Source: Nostoc paludosum FACHB-159 (GTDB lineage Bacteria > Cyanobacteriota > Cyanobacteriia > Cyanobacteriales > Nostocaceae). From it: a stretch of 52,282 bases of DNA. The position numbers were made by a program, and so were the translations under genes. The stretch lies in assembly GCF_014698835.1 (NCBI RefSeq), contig NZ_JACJTU010000045.1, forward strand, positions 1-52,282. The letters run 5' to 3'. Below, piece by piece: positions 16,994-25,416 of the stretch (the stretch's first letter is position 1; each line of letters opens with the position of its first letter). Under the pieces are notes generated by a model, which was not told where the DNA came from, made no database searches, and saw only the letters and a program-made list of their open reading frames with translations.

Positions 16994-17835
16994 GGTATAT
17001 TTCTCATCAAATAATCCAAATAATACTTCATCTCCTTAAAGGCAATTTGAGACAGGTTTTGGCTGCTAGCTGCTTTGTTTGAGACATATTCAAGCGCCTT
17101 TTTATAAAGACTGTTAGTTAACACATGCTTATGGACTAAATCATTTACTACTTCTTCTAAGTACTCAGTATTACCAATATCAAGGCTAGTGTGAATGGCG
17201 TGTAAGTAGTCCTCAATTTGTGATAAAAATTCCTCTCGGACAACTTTGCGAACAGACGAATCATTAATTAGAGCGTCATTGATTGCTTCATATGCCAATT
17301 GTTCTCTATTTCTTTCCAGCCATGTTTCAGCTTCTTTGCTGGCATCATCTCTTTTTGCTAGGTCTATCGATTCCTTTTCCAACTCCTCTTTAAGGTCTAA
17401 TAAACTTTTTTTCTTTGTTTGATCGGGAGTTTGCTCTATTAGTGTATCAATAAATTTAAACAAATTAGCTAAACTTAATTTTTTTGATTTTTCTAATTTT
17501 TCTGAAAATAATTTTCCCGATTCTTTTTGCATGATATCTGTTTTAACCTTTTTCAGTTCTTTCTCGTTATTACCTGACTTTACGAGAGAAACAATTGCGG
17601 CAATTCCAGATAGTAGAGTGCCAATAGCATTCATAGATTCCCAATTAATTTGAGGTTGAGTGCTAGAAGATACCTGACTTAGACTTGTACTGGCTATTGG
17701 AGATGAAGTCGGGATAGCAGTTGAAGAAGATATTTGAGCATAGATGAAGGTGTTGGGTTTCAGAAAGCAAAACATAAAAATTACAGTTACTGGTACAGAT
17801 TTAAGCAACAAAAGCAGTTTCTTCTGTTTTTCCAT
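16990..17835 (-). CDS. Membrane-anchored/exported coiled-coil protein, unknown function
   Basis: 281 residues. The N-terminus (KKLLLLLKSVPVTVIFMFCFL) is a signal peptide or anchor, followed by a Ser/Thr-rich stretch (35-62). A second hydrophobic segment, AIGTLLSGIAAIVSLV, lies near 71-86. The remainder is charged and helical, with a coiled-coil region (about 88-165) and a helical C-terminal domain (EAINDALINDSSVRKVVREEF, then YLEEVVNDLVHKHVL). No catalytic motif is seen and I do not recognise the family. It lies 49 bp downstream of a transposase-like zinc-ribbon/HTH gene on the same strand and may be co-transcribed with it. Confidence 0.6.
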   Translation of the reverse strand: MEKQKKLLLLLKSVPVTVIFMFCFLKPNTFIYAQISSSTAIPTSSPIASTSLSQVSSSTQPQINWESMNAIGTLLSGIAAIVSLVKSGNNEKELKKVKTDIMQKESGKLFSEKLEKSKKLSLANLFKFIDTLIEQTPDQTKKKSLLDLKEELEKESIDLAKRDDASKEAETWLERNREQLAYEAINDALINDSSVRKVVREEFLSQIEDYLHAIHTSLDIGNTEYLEEVVNDLVHKHVLTNSLYKKALEYVSNKAASSQNLSQIAFKEMKYYLDYLMRNIP

Positions 17836-17884
17836 TGATTAAATGTCCTTCTCAAATAGAACTTTTAGTGTGCCTTGTCTAATA

Positions 17885-18253
17885 TTAATAATGCTTAATT
17901 AATGCTTGGAGTAATCCTGATTCTTCAATCATTGCCTCACGAATACGCTCAATCATGTAGCCGGCTGTATTCTTATTAACCCCAATCTCTTTGGCAAGCT
18001 GACGCACACTAATACCCCCTGGAGAATTCAGCACAAGGTGAATCGCTACAAACCACTTTTGTAATTCTACATGAGTCTTGTGAAAAAGTGTACCCACTGT
18101 AACACTGTATGATGTAAAGCATTCGTTACAGTGATACCTGCGTTCATTTCTGTATGCAGTGGCGTTGGTTGATTCGCAATATGGGCACTTTGGCTTTCCA
18201 TTCCAACGAATTTGCTCAAGTAGCGCAAGGCATTCTTCGTGATTTTGTGACAT
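17885..18253 (-). CDS. IS1595-like transposase N-terminal fragment: zinc ribbon plus HTH
   Basis: 122 residues. A zinc ribbon is formed by C23/C26 (CPYC) and C42/C45 (CNEC). After it come the TLFHKTHVELQKWFVAIHL segment and a helix-turn-helix (VRQLAKEIGVNKNTAGYMIERI, about 83-104). This is the N-terminal, DNA-binding half of IS1595-group transposases. The catalytic DDE half, expected to follow after a further ~15 residues, is missing: the frame ends LLQALIKHY and no remnant follows. No inverted repeats or target duplications are evident. It is either a decayed transposase or a stand-alone DNA-binding protein derived from one; the intact reading frame keeps the second possibility open. Confidence 0.7.
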   Translation of the reverse strand: MSQNHEECLALLEQIRWNGKPKCPYCESTNATAYRNERRYHCNECFTSYSVTVGTLFHKTHVELQKWFVAIHLVLNSPGGISVRQLAKEIGVNKNTAGYMIERIREAMIEESGLLQALIKHY

Positions 18254-18401
18254 TGTTATTCTCAGAACTCTGAGATAACAATGTCAAAAATTACTCTTTT
18301 ATGTTGCAGCAATATGTATTACATGCCAAAGAAAAATTCCAAGGCAATTAATCTTTTTGATACTTGTACTTAGTTGATTTAAATATTTATAGATTCTTTT
18401 A

Positions 18402-19187
18402 TTACCGTACACCCTTCTCTTGCAACAGTGCATCTGCCCAAGCTGCATCTGTTTCTGATAATGCTGGTACTGGCTGTTGGCTATAATCTACTACCAAATC
18501 ATAGCCGTAGATATCATATACCTGATTTAATAATGTCTGCAAATCTATAATTGGTTCTGTATCTCCAGAACGCAAAGGTAGTGGAAAGGATGGAATTATA
18601 TCTTGTAAATTAAAAGCATATAAGTCAGCATAAGGACGGCGATCGCCACGACAAACTAAAATTCTATAGTGACTCTGAATATCATTACCTATCATCGGCA
18701 TGGGGTCGCCTTTACGTAATAAATCAATTTCAACTAAATTACTGCGGCTGGCTAATACTTGTGCGCGTTTTTCTTCATAAATCTGCCGTCCTTTTCCTGT
18801 ACGTTTATTCGTAGGAGATAAAATTTCAATAGTAGTAATTAATACCTCTGTCTCTACTTCTCGTACTTCTAAATATCCTTCCCTAATACTCACTGGCATA
18901 GGAATTTTGACTTTTATCGGTTCAGATCTCGGTGCGGCAACTGCTATATTTGTAATCGTAGAATCAGTTATACTTTGCCGATTTTTTACTATTATATCAG
19001 GAATACCAACAAGCAAGGAATTCTCATCAGTCGTTTCATACATCCGCACTTCTACTGCAACTCGATATTTAGGACGCAGTTGGAGAGATAAAAATCTGGC
19101 AATTTCACTAATGAGTAAGTGATGTAATCCTGGAAATAATTCCGGATGTTCTAAATAAGGATTCATTCCAGGGAAGATAGAAGGCAT
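18402..19187 (-). CDS. DUF4058 family protein (downstream paralogue)
   Basis: 261 residues of the DUF4058 family, common in multiple copies in filamentous cyanobacteria and without a known function. Hallmarks: MPSIFPGMNPYLEHPELFPG at the start, RPKYRVAVEVRMYE near 39-52, VTTIEILSPTNKRTGKGR-like segment near 115-135 (here LITTIEILSPTNK), VEIDLLRKGDPM, and YNLQ-like FNLQDIIPSFPLPL. The EVxI..ILSP and EIDLLR segments loosely recall a nuclease-type core, but this is not established. It starts 24 bp after the stop of a paralogue of identical length (19212-19997), so the two form a tandem duplication and an operon. Confidence 0.9.
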   Translation of the reverse strand: MPSIFPGMNPYLEHPELFPGLHHLLISEIARFLSLQLRPKYRVAVEVRMYETTDENSLLVGIPDIIVKNRQSITDSTITNIAVAAPRSEPIKVKIPMPVSIREGYLEVREVETEVLITTIEILSPTNKRTGKGRQIYEEKRAQVLASRSNLVEIDLLRKGDPMPMIGNDIQSHYRILVCRGDRRPYADLYAFNLQDIIPSFPLPLRSGDTEPIIDLQTLLNQVYDIYGYDLVVDYSQQPVPALSETDAAWADALLQEKGVR

Positions 19188-19211
19188 TGATTTAACTCCT
19201 ATTTTCTTTTT

Positions 19212-19997
19212 TTAACGTAGTCTTTTATACCGTAATAATGCATCAACCCAAACTACATTCTCTTCTGAGAATTGTAACACTGGCTGTTGACTGTAATCTA
19301 TTACTAAATCATAACTTCCACGGTCATAAATCCCAGCTAACAAATTCTGCAAATCTACCAAAGGTTCACTATCATCAGTTCGCAATGGCAAGGGAAATGT
19401 GGGAATTGCATCTGGTAAATTAAAAGCGTATAAATCAGATTGAGGACGATTTTCTGCGCGACTAACTAAAATCCGGTAGTCATTTTGCGTACCATCGCCA
19501 AAAACTAGCATTGGTTCTCCACCACGTAATAAATCAATTTCCACCAAATTTGTTAAGCTTCCCAACACTCTTTGTCGTTTAGTTTCGTATGCGTCGCGTC
19601 CTTCTCCTGGGAGTTTATTTTTTGGTGAAAGAACTTCAATTGCTGTCACTACTTCTTTTGTTCCTACCTTCCTCACCTCTAAATATCTCTCTTTGACTGT
19701 CTCAGGTATAGGAACTGTTACTGTTTTAGGTTCAACCGCAGATACCGCTACAGCTACATTAGGTATTTTAGGATTTACTACTGTCTGGGAATTTTTTATT
19801 ATGACATCAGGAATACCAACCAAAAGTCTATCATCACCAGTAGTTTGATAAATTCGTTCTTCAATAGCGACAAAATATTTAGGGCGCAGTTGAGGAGATA
19901 ATGAGTCTGCGATCGCTACTATTAGTCTCCCATGTATTCCTGGCCATAATATAGGATCTTCTAAATACGGGTTCATTCCTGAAAATGGAGAAGGCAT
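19212..19997 (-). CDS. DUF4058 family protein (upstream paralogue)
   Basis: 261 residues, same length and architecture as its downstream neighbour. It shares MPSxFxGMNPYLE, RPKYxVAxE, ExLSPxNK, LVEIDLLRxGxPM, DLYAFNL, FPLPLR, LVxDYSQQPV and WVDALL. The two are clearly duplicated but well diverged, judging from many scattered differences, so the duplication is not recent. Upstream (20045-20180) lies an inverted pair of GAATTCAGAA/TCCTGAATTCTGA repeats. No function is known for the family. Confidence 0.9.
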   Translation of the reverse strand: MPSPFSGMNPYLEDPILWPGIHGRLIVAIADSLSPQLRPKYFVAIEERIYQTTGDDRLLVGIPDVIIKNSQTVVNPKIPNVAVAVSAVEPKTVTVPIPETVKERYLEVRKVGTKEVVTAIEVLSPKNKLPGEGRDAYETKRQRVLGSLTNLVEIDLLRGGEPMLVFGDGTQNDYRILVSRAENRPQSDLYAFNLPDAIPTFPLPLRTDDSEPLVDLQNLLAGIYDRGSYDLVIDYSQQPVLQFSEENVVWVDALLRYKRLR

Positions 19998-20044
19998 AAG
20001 CAGTTTTAAATTCTAAATTGTCGCGTTCCAATGCTGGCAATTAT

Positions 20045-20178
20045 ATAAGAATTCAGAATGCAGAACTCAGAAGTCAGCATACTTTGAGATCCAAGCTTAA
20101 TAATTTCAATAAAATCAATAAGCTATAACACCTTGATTTTTTAATTATTCTGGATTCTGACTCCTGAATTCTGACTCC
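20045..20178. repeat. Inverted pair of GAATTCAG-type dispersed repeats
   Basis: The left arm (about 20047-20078; AGAATTCAGAATGCAG, ACTCAGAAGTCAG) and right arm (about 20150-20178; CTGACTCCTGAATTCTGACT) are inverted relative to each other, separated by about 70 AT-rich bases. Related direct copies occur near 10873, 12988, 25315, 25915 and 34667. A transcript could fold into a long imperfect hairpin. Confidence 0.65.
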
Positions 20179-20182
20179 TTAT

Positions 20183-20722
20183 TTAAGAACAACTAGTAAG
20201 GGCTGCACCACATTGATCTTCTCTTTTCAGCCAACCCTTAACACCTTCAAATTCTACCTGCGCCCAGTCACCCTGACAGCCTAACAATTTGACAGGCGTA
20301 TTAGCAGGAATTCTTCCCACTTTTCGGCTTTGTTCGTTGCTATTAGCATAAACCTCCACGCCATTCGTACCATAGCCTTGAGTTGATAAACCTAAATTTG
20401 GCACAAATACCCATCCAGTTCCTTGAAAACCATCACTAGCATTGGTAATCTGCACCCAATTTTTAACAGCAGCAACAACTTGAACTGTCTCGTTGCTGGG
20501 TATTTTCCCTAAAATTCTGTATTTCGTACTTCCACCACTCCGCACATTTAAACCTTGCGGATCTGTATCAGTAACGTAGGCAAAAATATCACACTTTTGT
20601 ACATTAGTTGATTCCGCTAAAGCTATTTGATTAGCTATACCACTATTGAGCATTACACTAATACAACTGAATGCCAATCCGATCGCTAACTTTTTGGCTG
20701 GATTTTTGGCTTTTTTGTTCAT
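20183..20722 (-). CDS. Exported protein with two SH3b domains
   Basis: 179 residues. The N-terminal 36 residues are a signal peptide (KKLAIGLAFSCISVMLNSG, ending near ANQIALAE). Two bacterial SH3 domains follow: about 48-115 (TDTDPQGLNVRSGGSTKYRI, then GWVFVPNLG) and about 118-170 (VEVYANSNEQSRKVGRI, then GWLKREDQCG). SH3b domains typically bind cell wall peptidoglycan or mediate envelope protein contacts. No catalytic domain is attached. Four cysteines in the mature part (in QKCDIF, LLGCQG, DQCGA, LTSCS) could form disulfides in the periplasm. Confidence 0.85.
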   Translation of the reverse strand: MNKKAKNPAKKLAIGLAFSCISVMLNSGIANQIALAESTNVQKCDIFAYVTDTDPQGLNVRSGGSTKYRILGKIPSNETVQVVAAVKNWVQITNASDGFQGTGWVFVPNLGLSTQGYGTNGVEVYANSNEQSRKVGRIPANTPVKLLGCQGDWAQVEFEGVKGWLKREDQCGAALTSCS

Positions 20723-20953
20723 AATTTCTCCAATCTGCTGGCATCCGTAATCAAAGCTGGAATTATATTCCTATTTCCTATCGTAATTATTATTAAAATT
20801 GATTTTCATCTGTAATAACTCGTGATTTTACAAAATTTAGTTATGCGATCGCTGATGAAGGAAACACAACCACAAAATTGAGTATTAAGATGTTAATATA
20901 TGGTATGATTAGTGCCAATCGTGAGTTCAACAATTAATTTTTATTAAAAAAAT

Positions 20954-21835
20954 ATGAATATCAAAATACAACCAATATCAAATGGCATCGGTCAAGAGAT
21001 TATTAATATAAATAATATCAGTGTCTTAGAATTAGACAAGGAAGAAATTATTAATCTCTTTAAATCTTATGGAATCTTACTTTTTAGAGGATTCCAGGCA
21101 AATGCTGAGATTTTTAAACAATTTAGCAATTCCTTGAGTACTGATTTTATAAATTATGCTGGCGGTGCATTCAGTAGAAGAGTAATTAATGGAGATGAGA
21201 CTATTTTAAGCGTAAATGATTTTAACTCGGAAATTAAATTGCACGGAGAAATGTACTATCAGCAGAATATCCCCCTAATGCTATGGTTTTTCTGTGCTAA
21301 TCCGCCGTTAAAAGATGGTGAAACTACTGTATGTGATGGACGAGAGTTTTTTAATAAACTTAGTAGTTCAACTAAAGAGTTATTTAGAAAAAATAATTTA
21401 AAATTTACTGTTACGATGTCTCAAAAAGACTGGCAGAAAAAATATCAAACAGATGATTTGAATAAGCTAGAAGAGATGTGCCATAAGAATAATACGCATC
21501 TCACAGTAAACGCTGACCAATCAATTATGCTCGAATACATTTGTCCTGCGATTATCCCTAGCCGATGTGGAAAGTATCAGGTGTTTATTAATAGCCTATT
21601 GCCCACAAAACAGTTAAGTCCAAAAATTTTAAACTTTGAGGATGGTTCAGAGATTCCTGATGAGGTTATGTCTGAACTTAATGAAATCGCTGAAAAAATC
21701 ACCACGGAAATTTCGTGGCAGAAAGGGGATATTTTAATGATTGACAATACAAGAATACTTCATGGTAGAAGGGCTTTTAGTGACAATCAAAGAGATATTT
21801 ATATCAGGTTATGTTCCCCTGCTTTTTCTTTCTAG
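20954..21835 (+). CDS. TauD/TfdA-like Fe(II)/2-oxoglutarate dioxygenase (SyrP-like)
   Basis: 293 residues. It has the double-stranded beta-helix pattern of the TauD/TfdA/clavaminate synthase-like family: SYGILLFRGF near 38-47, LHGEMYY (H97, E99) as the metal-binding HxE motif, H270 in ILHGRRAF as the distal histidine, and R280 as the likely 2-oxoglutarate-binding arginine. Glutamate instead of aspartate in the HxD/E motif and the HGEMYY wording point to SyrP-type hydroxylases that act on amino acids or carrier-bound substrates in natural-product pathways, but the substrate is unknown. The gene is visibly AT-rich, on the opposite strand to its neighbours and not in an operon, which suggests transfer. 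A short hairpin follows at 21876-21895. Confidence 0.82.
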   Translation: MNIKIQPISNGIGQEIININNISVLELDKEEIINLFKSYGILLFRGFQANAEIFKQFSNSLSTDFINYAGGAFSRRVINGDETILSVNDFNSEIKLHGEMYYQQNIPLMLWFFCANPPLKDGETTVCDGREFFNKLSSSTKELFRKNNLKFTVTMSQKDWQKKYQTDDLNKLEEMCHKNNTHLTVNADQSIMLEYICPAIIPSRCGKYQVFINSLLPTKQLSPKILNFEDGSEIPDEVMSELNEIAEKITTEISWQKGDILMIDNTRILHGRRAFSDNQRDIYIRLCSPAFSF

Positions 21836-21875
21836 GTAAAAGACCTGGTGAATGGAATTCGCGGTTATACAGAAA

Positions 21876-21895
21876 AAACCCACCAAGGTGGGTTT
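21876..21895 (+). terminator. Hairpin after dioxygenase gene, possible terminator
   Basis: AAACCCACC and GGTGGGTTT form a perfect 9-bp stem with an AA loop, 40 bp after the dioxygenase stop. The trailing T run is only TTT before a C, so it is a weak intrinsic terminator if it functions as one. Confidence 0.55.
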
Positions 21896-21964
21896 CAAAT
21901 TCTTCAAGTCCGCCTGTATAGGCTTATTTTGTGTAGCCGGGATTTCTAACCGTCGAATATATTT

Positions 21965-22197
21965 GCTTTTGCGACATGAAAAGCTGCTTTTGCGACATGA
22001 AAAGCTGGTTTTGCGACATGAAAAGCTGCTTTTGTGACATGAAAAGCTGCTTTTGCGACATGAAAAGCTGCTTTTGTGACATGAAAAGCTGCTTTTGTGA
22101 CATGAAAAGCTGCTTTTGCGACATGAAAAGCTGCTTTTGCGACATGAAAAGCTGCTTTTGCGACATGAAAAGCTGCTTTTGCAACATGAAAAGCTGT
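21965..22197. repeat. 21-bp palindromic minisatellite, about 11 units
   Basis: The unit is AAAAGCTGCTTTTGCGACATG with small changes (GTGACATG, GCAACATG, AAAAGCTGGTTTT). Each unit contains the 13-bp palindrome AAAAGC-T-GCTTTT followed by an 8-bp spacer. Because 21 is divisible by 3, frames stay open on both strands (MSQKQLF and MKSCFCD repeats), but this follows from the period and is not evidence of coding. It lies between the dioxygenase and ubiD genes, which converge. Confidence 0.95.
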
Positions 22198-22255
22198 TAT
22201 CTTTAAATTTAGGGTGCGTTGTTAGCCACAGCCTAAAGCACCGCGATCCACAATA

Positions 22256-23764
22256 CTACTTCATATCGTAGCCAAATAAATTCGGGTCAACTTCTCCTAA
22301 TTGCAACTCTGCCAAACCATACTCCGCCCATCGTCTATCTACCATCGCTGCGACATCTGGATCTGATTCTAAAGTAGCGCCCCATTCATGCTCTGTTTCT
22401 GGCGGCATTTTTGTGGTAGCATCAATTCCCATACGTCCACCCAAGCCAATTTTTTCGCTAGCAAAATCCAAACTATCAAAGGGCGTATTCGGCAAAATAA
22501 ATACATCCCGAACTGGGTCAACTTTAGAACTAATTGCCCATACAACTTGACGTGGGTCGCGAATATTTATATTTTTATCGACGACAATCACAAATTTGGT
22601 GTAAGTAAATTGTGGTAAAGCACTCCAAAACGCCAAAGCTGCCCGTCGTGCTTGTCCCGGATATGCTTTGTCAATGGAAATAATCGCCGCTTTGTAACTC
22701 AAAGCTTCCATTGGTAAGAAGAAATCAACAATTTCAGAGACTTGTTGCCGCAGAATAGGTGTATAGATGCGATTAAGTGCGATCGCCATCATCGCTTCTT
22801 CTTTGGGTGGACGACCACTAAATGTTGTTAAGTAAATCGGATCTTTGCGGTGTGTCATACAGTTGAAGCGAACCAACGGCGAATCCTCAACGCCACCGTA
22901 ATAACCCATGTGGTCGCCAAAAGGCCCATCCGGCAAAACTTCCCCTGGTGTAATGGTTCCTTCCAAAACAAATTCTGAATCTGCGGGAACTTCCAAATCT
23001 ACAGTTTTACACTTCGCCAACTGCACGCCCGAACCGCCATAAAGTCCAGCAAACAGCCATTCTGATAAATCTACAGGAATGGGCGTAGCTGCTGCCATGA
23101 TAATTAAAGGATCTACACCAAGTGCGATCGCTACTTCTAATTTTTTCCCACGTTCAGCCGCTTTTCGCAAATGCCTTGCGCCACCCCGCACCGATAACCA
23201 GTGAACCGTCATCGTATTTTTTGATTGTAGTTGCAAACGATACACCCCTACATTCGGCGTACCAGTCTCACAATCCTTGGTAATTACTAACCCCAGCGTG
23301 ATAATCTTGCCAGCATCACCACAATAAGGACGTATTAAAGGCAACTTATTTAAATCCAAACCATCGCCTTCAATCACAACTTGCTGACAAGCCGGAAAAA
23401 AGTCCCGTCCCGGTTTCGCCTTCACCACGTCAAACAAAACCTTACCAAAATCTATCGCTTGAGAAATCTTCTTCGGTGGTTTTGGTTGTTGCAGCATACT
23501 CAACTTTTTCCCCAGAGTTTCCAACTCCTCTGGACGCTGCATATTCATTGCCCAGCAAATTCTTTCCACAGTTCCCATCAAATTCACCGCCACCGGGAAA
23601 GAAGCACCTTTGACGTTTTCAAACAACAACCCTGGCCCACCTTTCTGTAGCATCCGGTTAGAAATCTCAGCAATTTCTAAATCTGGGTCAACTAAAGCTG
23701 AAATTCGCCGTAATTGTCCTCTTTCTTCTAGAATTTTAATGAATCCCCGTAAGTCTCTGGCCAT
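22256..23764 (-). CDS. ubiD: UbiD family decarboxylase (prenylated-FMN dependent)
   Basis: 502 residues, full length for the family. It starts MARDLRGFIKILEERGQL and contains the segment EGTITPGEVLPDGPFGDHMG (about 265-285) that carries the conserved Glu/Asp/Glu of the prFMN-dependent active site. It also has FSGRPPKEEAMM and the C-terminal GIDATTKMPPETEHEW. In cyanobacteria this enzyme is thought to decarboxylate the 4-hydroxy-3-prenylbenzoate intermediate of plastoquinone synthesis. The UbiX-type prFMN synthase is not in the window. The gene is not in an operon with its neighbours. Confidence 0.9.
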   Translation of the reverse strand: MARDLRGFIKILEERGQLRRISALVDPDLEIAEISNRMLQKGGPGLLFENVKGASFPVAVNLMGTVERICWAMNMQRPEELETLGKKLSMLQQPKPPKKISQAIDFGKVLFDVVKAKPGRDFFPACQQVVIEGDGLDLNKLPLIRPYCGDAGKIITLGLVITKDCETGTPNVGVYRLQLQSKNTMTVHWLSVRGGARHLRKAAERGKKLEVAIALGVDPLIIMAAATPIPVDLSEWLFAGLYGGSGVQLAKCKTVDLEVPADSEFVLEGTITPGEVLPDGPFGDHMGYYGGVEDSPLVRFNCMTHRKDPIYLTTFSGRPPKEEAMMAIALNRIYTPILRQQVSEIVDFFLPMEALSYKAAIISIDKAYPGQARRAALAFWSALPQFTYTKFVIVVDKNINIRDPRQVVWAISSKVDPVRDVFILPNTPFDSLDFASEKIGLGGRMGIDATTKMPPETEHEWGATLESDPDVAAMVDRRWAEYGLAELQLGEVDPNLFGYDMK

Positions 23765-24489
23765 AGTTCTTGTAAAGCAGATTATTTAAGAAGTGTGAAG
23801 CGCTTTCTTATATTATTAGTCATTTGTCATTGGAAAAGAGGAGGCAGGAGGCAGGAGACAGAATGCAGAAGTTCTTTAATGCGTGAATTTTGTTAGCGCA
23901 GTAAGCCGTGTCTGCGAACGTCATTTTGAATTTTGAATTGATTTGTCTCCCTCATCCTCCCTACTCCCTATGTACCCTTAACTGTAAATTAACCTGATTG
24001 TTAACGTTTATTAACTAAGTTTTGCAAATATTTTAGTTATTGTAAGTGGGGAGACGCATTATTTTTGACAAATAAGCGCTAACCTAATCAAACATGGCCA
24101 GAATAAACTATACCTTCCTGGCAGGCTGTCTTGTTATGCGGCTCCTGCTAGGTTTATTTATTACAAACTTTAAACCAACACAAATTTTTCTGCCTCCTAC
24201 TCTCTGGTTTTCTTTGCCAGAGATATACAGGAAATAATGGTTAAGAGGCAAATAAGAATTGATTTATGAATACAGCTAACCGCCACATAGGATTTTGCAA
24301 ATTTATCAGCATTATTATTGTTGTTGTACTAAAGTTAATTTCTTAACGGTTCAGTTAAAGGCTAATTGTACAAAACTGTGGGATTTTGAGACGCGATAAA
24401 TCGCCGTCTCTACAAGTTTTTTGGTCTTATCTGAACTATATTGGAATATAAATATGACCCCAACTCAAAATTATACGTCTAAAACACGA
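23765..24489. other. Intergenic region
   Basis: 725 bp upstream of ubiD and downstream of the carbonic anhydrase gene. It holds a purine-rich GAGGCAGGAG stretch near 23839-23860, GAATTTTGAATT-type repeats, and a palindrome at 24388-24410 (GAGACGCGAT and ATCGCCGTCTC). A 47-codon plus-strand ORF at 24094-24237 with a hydrophobic centre has no clear ribosome-binding site and is left out. Confidence 0.5.
24388..24410. repeat. Palindromic repeat GAGACGCGAT/ATCGCCGTCTC
   Basis: GAGACGCGAT, AA, then ATCGCCGTCTC pair with one mismatch or bulge. This GAGACG...CGTCTC type recurs in cyanobacterial intergenic DNA. It lies about 80 bp downstream of the carbonic anhydrase stop and could act as a transcript end, but lacks a clear T run. 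Confidence 0.55.
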
Positions 24490-25212
24490 TCAATTAACAA
24501 TATTGACCTTTCCAGTGTCAAGATCGTAACAAGCACCAACAATTTTTAGTTTGCCAGCACGCAGCAATTTGGTTAAAATTACTGAGCTTTCTTCTAATTT
24601 TTTCGCTTGATATTTAACGTTGGCAATAACCGCATCATCGCTAGTATTACCAGTTGCCAAATTGATGTTTGCCAAAGCAGGTTTGATACCTTCAACAACA
24701 AAACCAATTCTGCCAGGAAGTGGTTCATTTTTAATTGCTTCTGTAACTGCGCCGCATCTTTTATGACCTAAAACTACAATTAACTGCGAACCTAATACAG
24801 CTGTAGAATATTCTAAACTGCCTATAGCCATGTCACTGGCGACATTGCCAGCTACTCGCACAACAAATAAATCTCCAAGCCCTTGATCGAAGACAATTTC
24901 CGCAGGTACTCTAGAATCTGCACAGCCTAATATTGCCGCAAATGGATACTGAGCTTTAGCAACTAATCGTAGGCGTTCTAATGTTTGATCGGGATATTTG
25001 CGTTGTTGATGAACAAATCTTTGATTACCATTGAGCAAGCGTCTAATAGCTTCATTAGCATTGACTGGATTAGCGTTAACTGGATGAACATCAGCCGCAG
25101 CAGCTTGTTGTGTATCCCAAAAGCCATGTCCAAAAGCAGCAGCCCCAATACCCATTACACTTGCGAATTTCAAGAAATCACGTCGTCCTACGAATCCATT
25201 AATTTGACTCAT
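24490..25212 (-). CDS. Beta-class carbonic anhydrase with Tat signal peptide (periplasmic, EcaB-like)
   Basis: Interconverts CO2 and bicarbonate. Numbered from the upstream ATG at 25230, the zinc ligands and catalytic dyad are C103, D105-S-R107 (GCADSRVPAE), H156 and C159 (GHKRCGA). Near the start, GRRDFLKFASVMGIGAAAFG is a twin-arginine signal followed by an Ala-rich cleavage region, so the folded enzyme is exported to the periplasm. I prefer the ATG at 25212 (MSQINGFVGRRDF), because an AGGTAG sequence sits at suitable distance; the ATG at 25230 would add six residues. Periplasmic beta-type enzymes of this kind (EcaB) are known in cyanobacteria and are linked to CO2 supply. It is not near CO2-uptake or carboxysome genes. 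Confidence 0.92.
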   Translation of the reverse strand: MSQINGFVGRRDFLKFASVMGIGAAAFGHGFWDTQQAAAADVHPVNANPVNANEAIRRLLNGNQRFVHQQRKYPDQTLERLRLVAKAQYPFAAILGCADSRVPAEIVFDQGLGDLFVVRVAGNVASDMAIGSLEYSTAVLGSQLIVVLGHKRCGAVTEAIKNEPLPGRIGFVVEGIKPALANINLATGNTSDDAVIANVKYQAKKLEESSVILTKLLRAGKLKIVGACYDLDTGKVNIVN

Positions 25213-25416
25213 CAATCTACCTGACAACATTTTTCTTAATATCAGGAAGATATCAGATGCAAATAGAATGCAAGAGTACCCTGTTACACGGTTTAAGAGT
25301 TATTTAATAAAACAGAATTCAGAATTCAGTAGTCAGAATTCAGTAGTAAAAGAAGTTTTATGGTTGGTGTTGAAGCTAAGCTTGTGTACTTGAGCAACTT
25401 GAATTTGCTACATTTA

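Noticed and set aside
21965..22197. Possible CRISPR array
   Set aside because: Units are contiguous 21-bp repeats; there are no unique spacers, and no cas genes are near.
21924..22206. ORFs on both strands through the 21-bp array (MSQKQLF and MKSCFCD repeats)
   Set aside because: Openness follows from a period divisible by three; no ribosome-binding site or non-repeat protein sequence supports coding.
24094..24237. 47-codon plus-strand ORF with hydrophobic segments
   Set aside because: No convincing ribosome-binding site, no recognised family, and no operon partner; too short to separate from chance.
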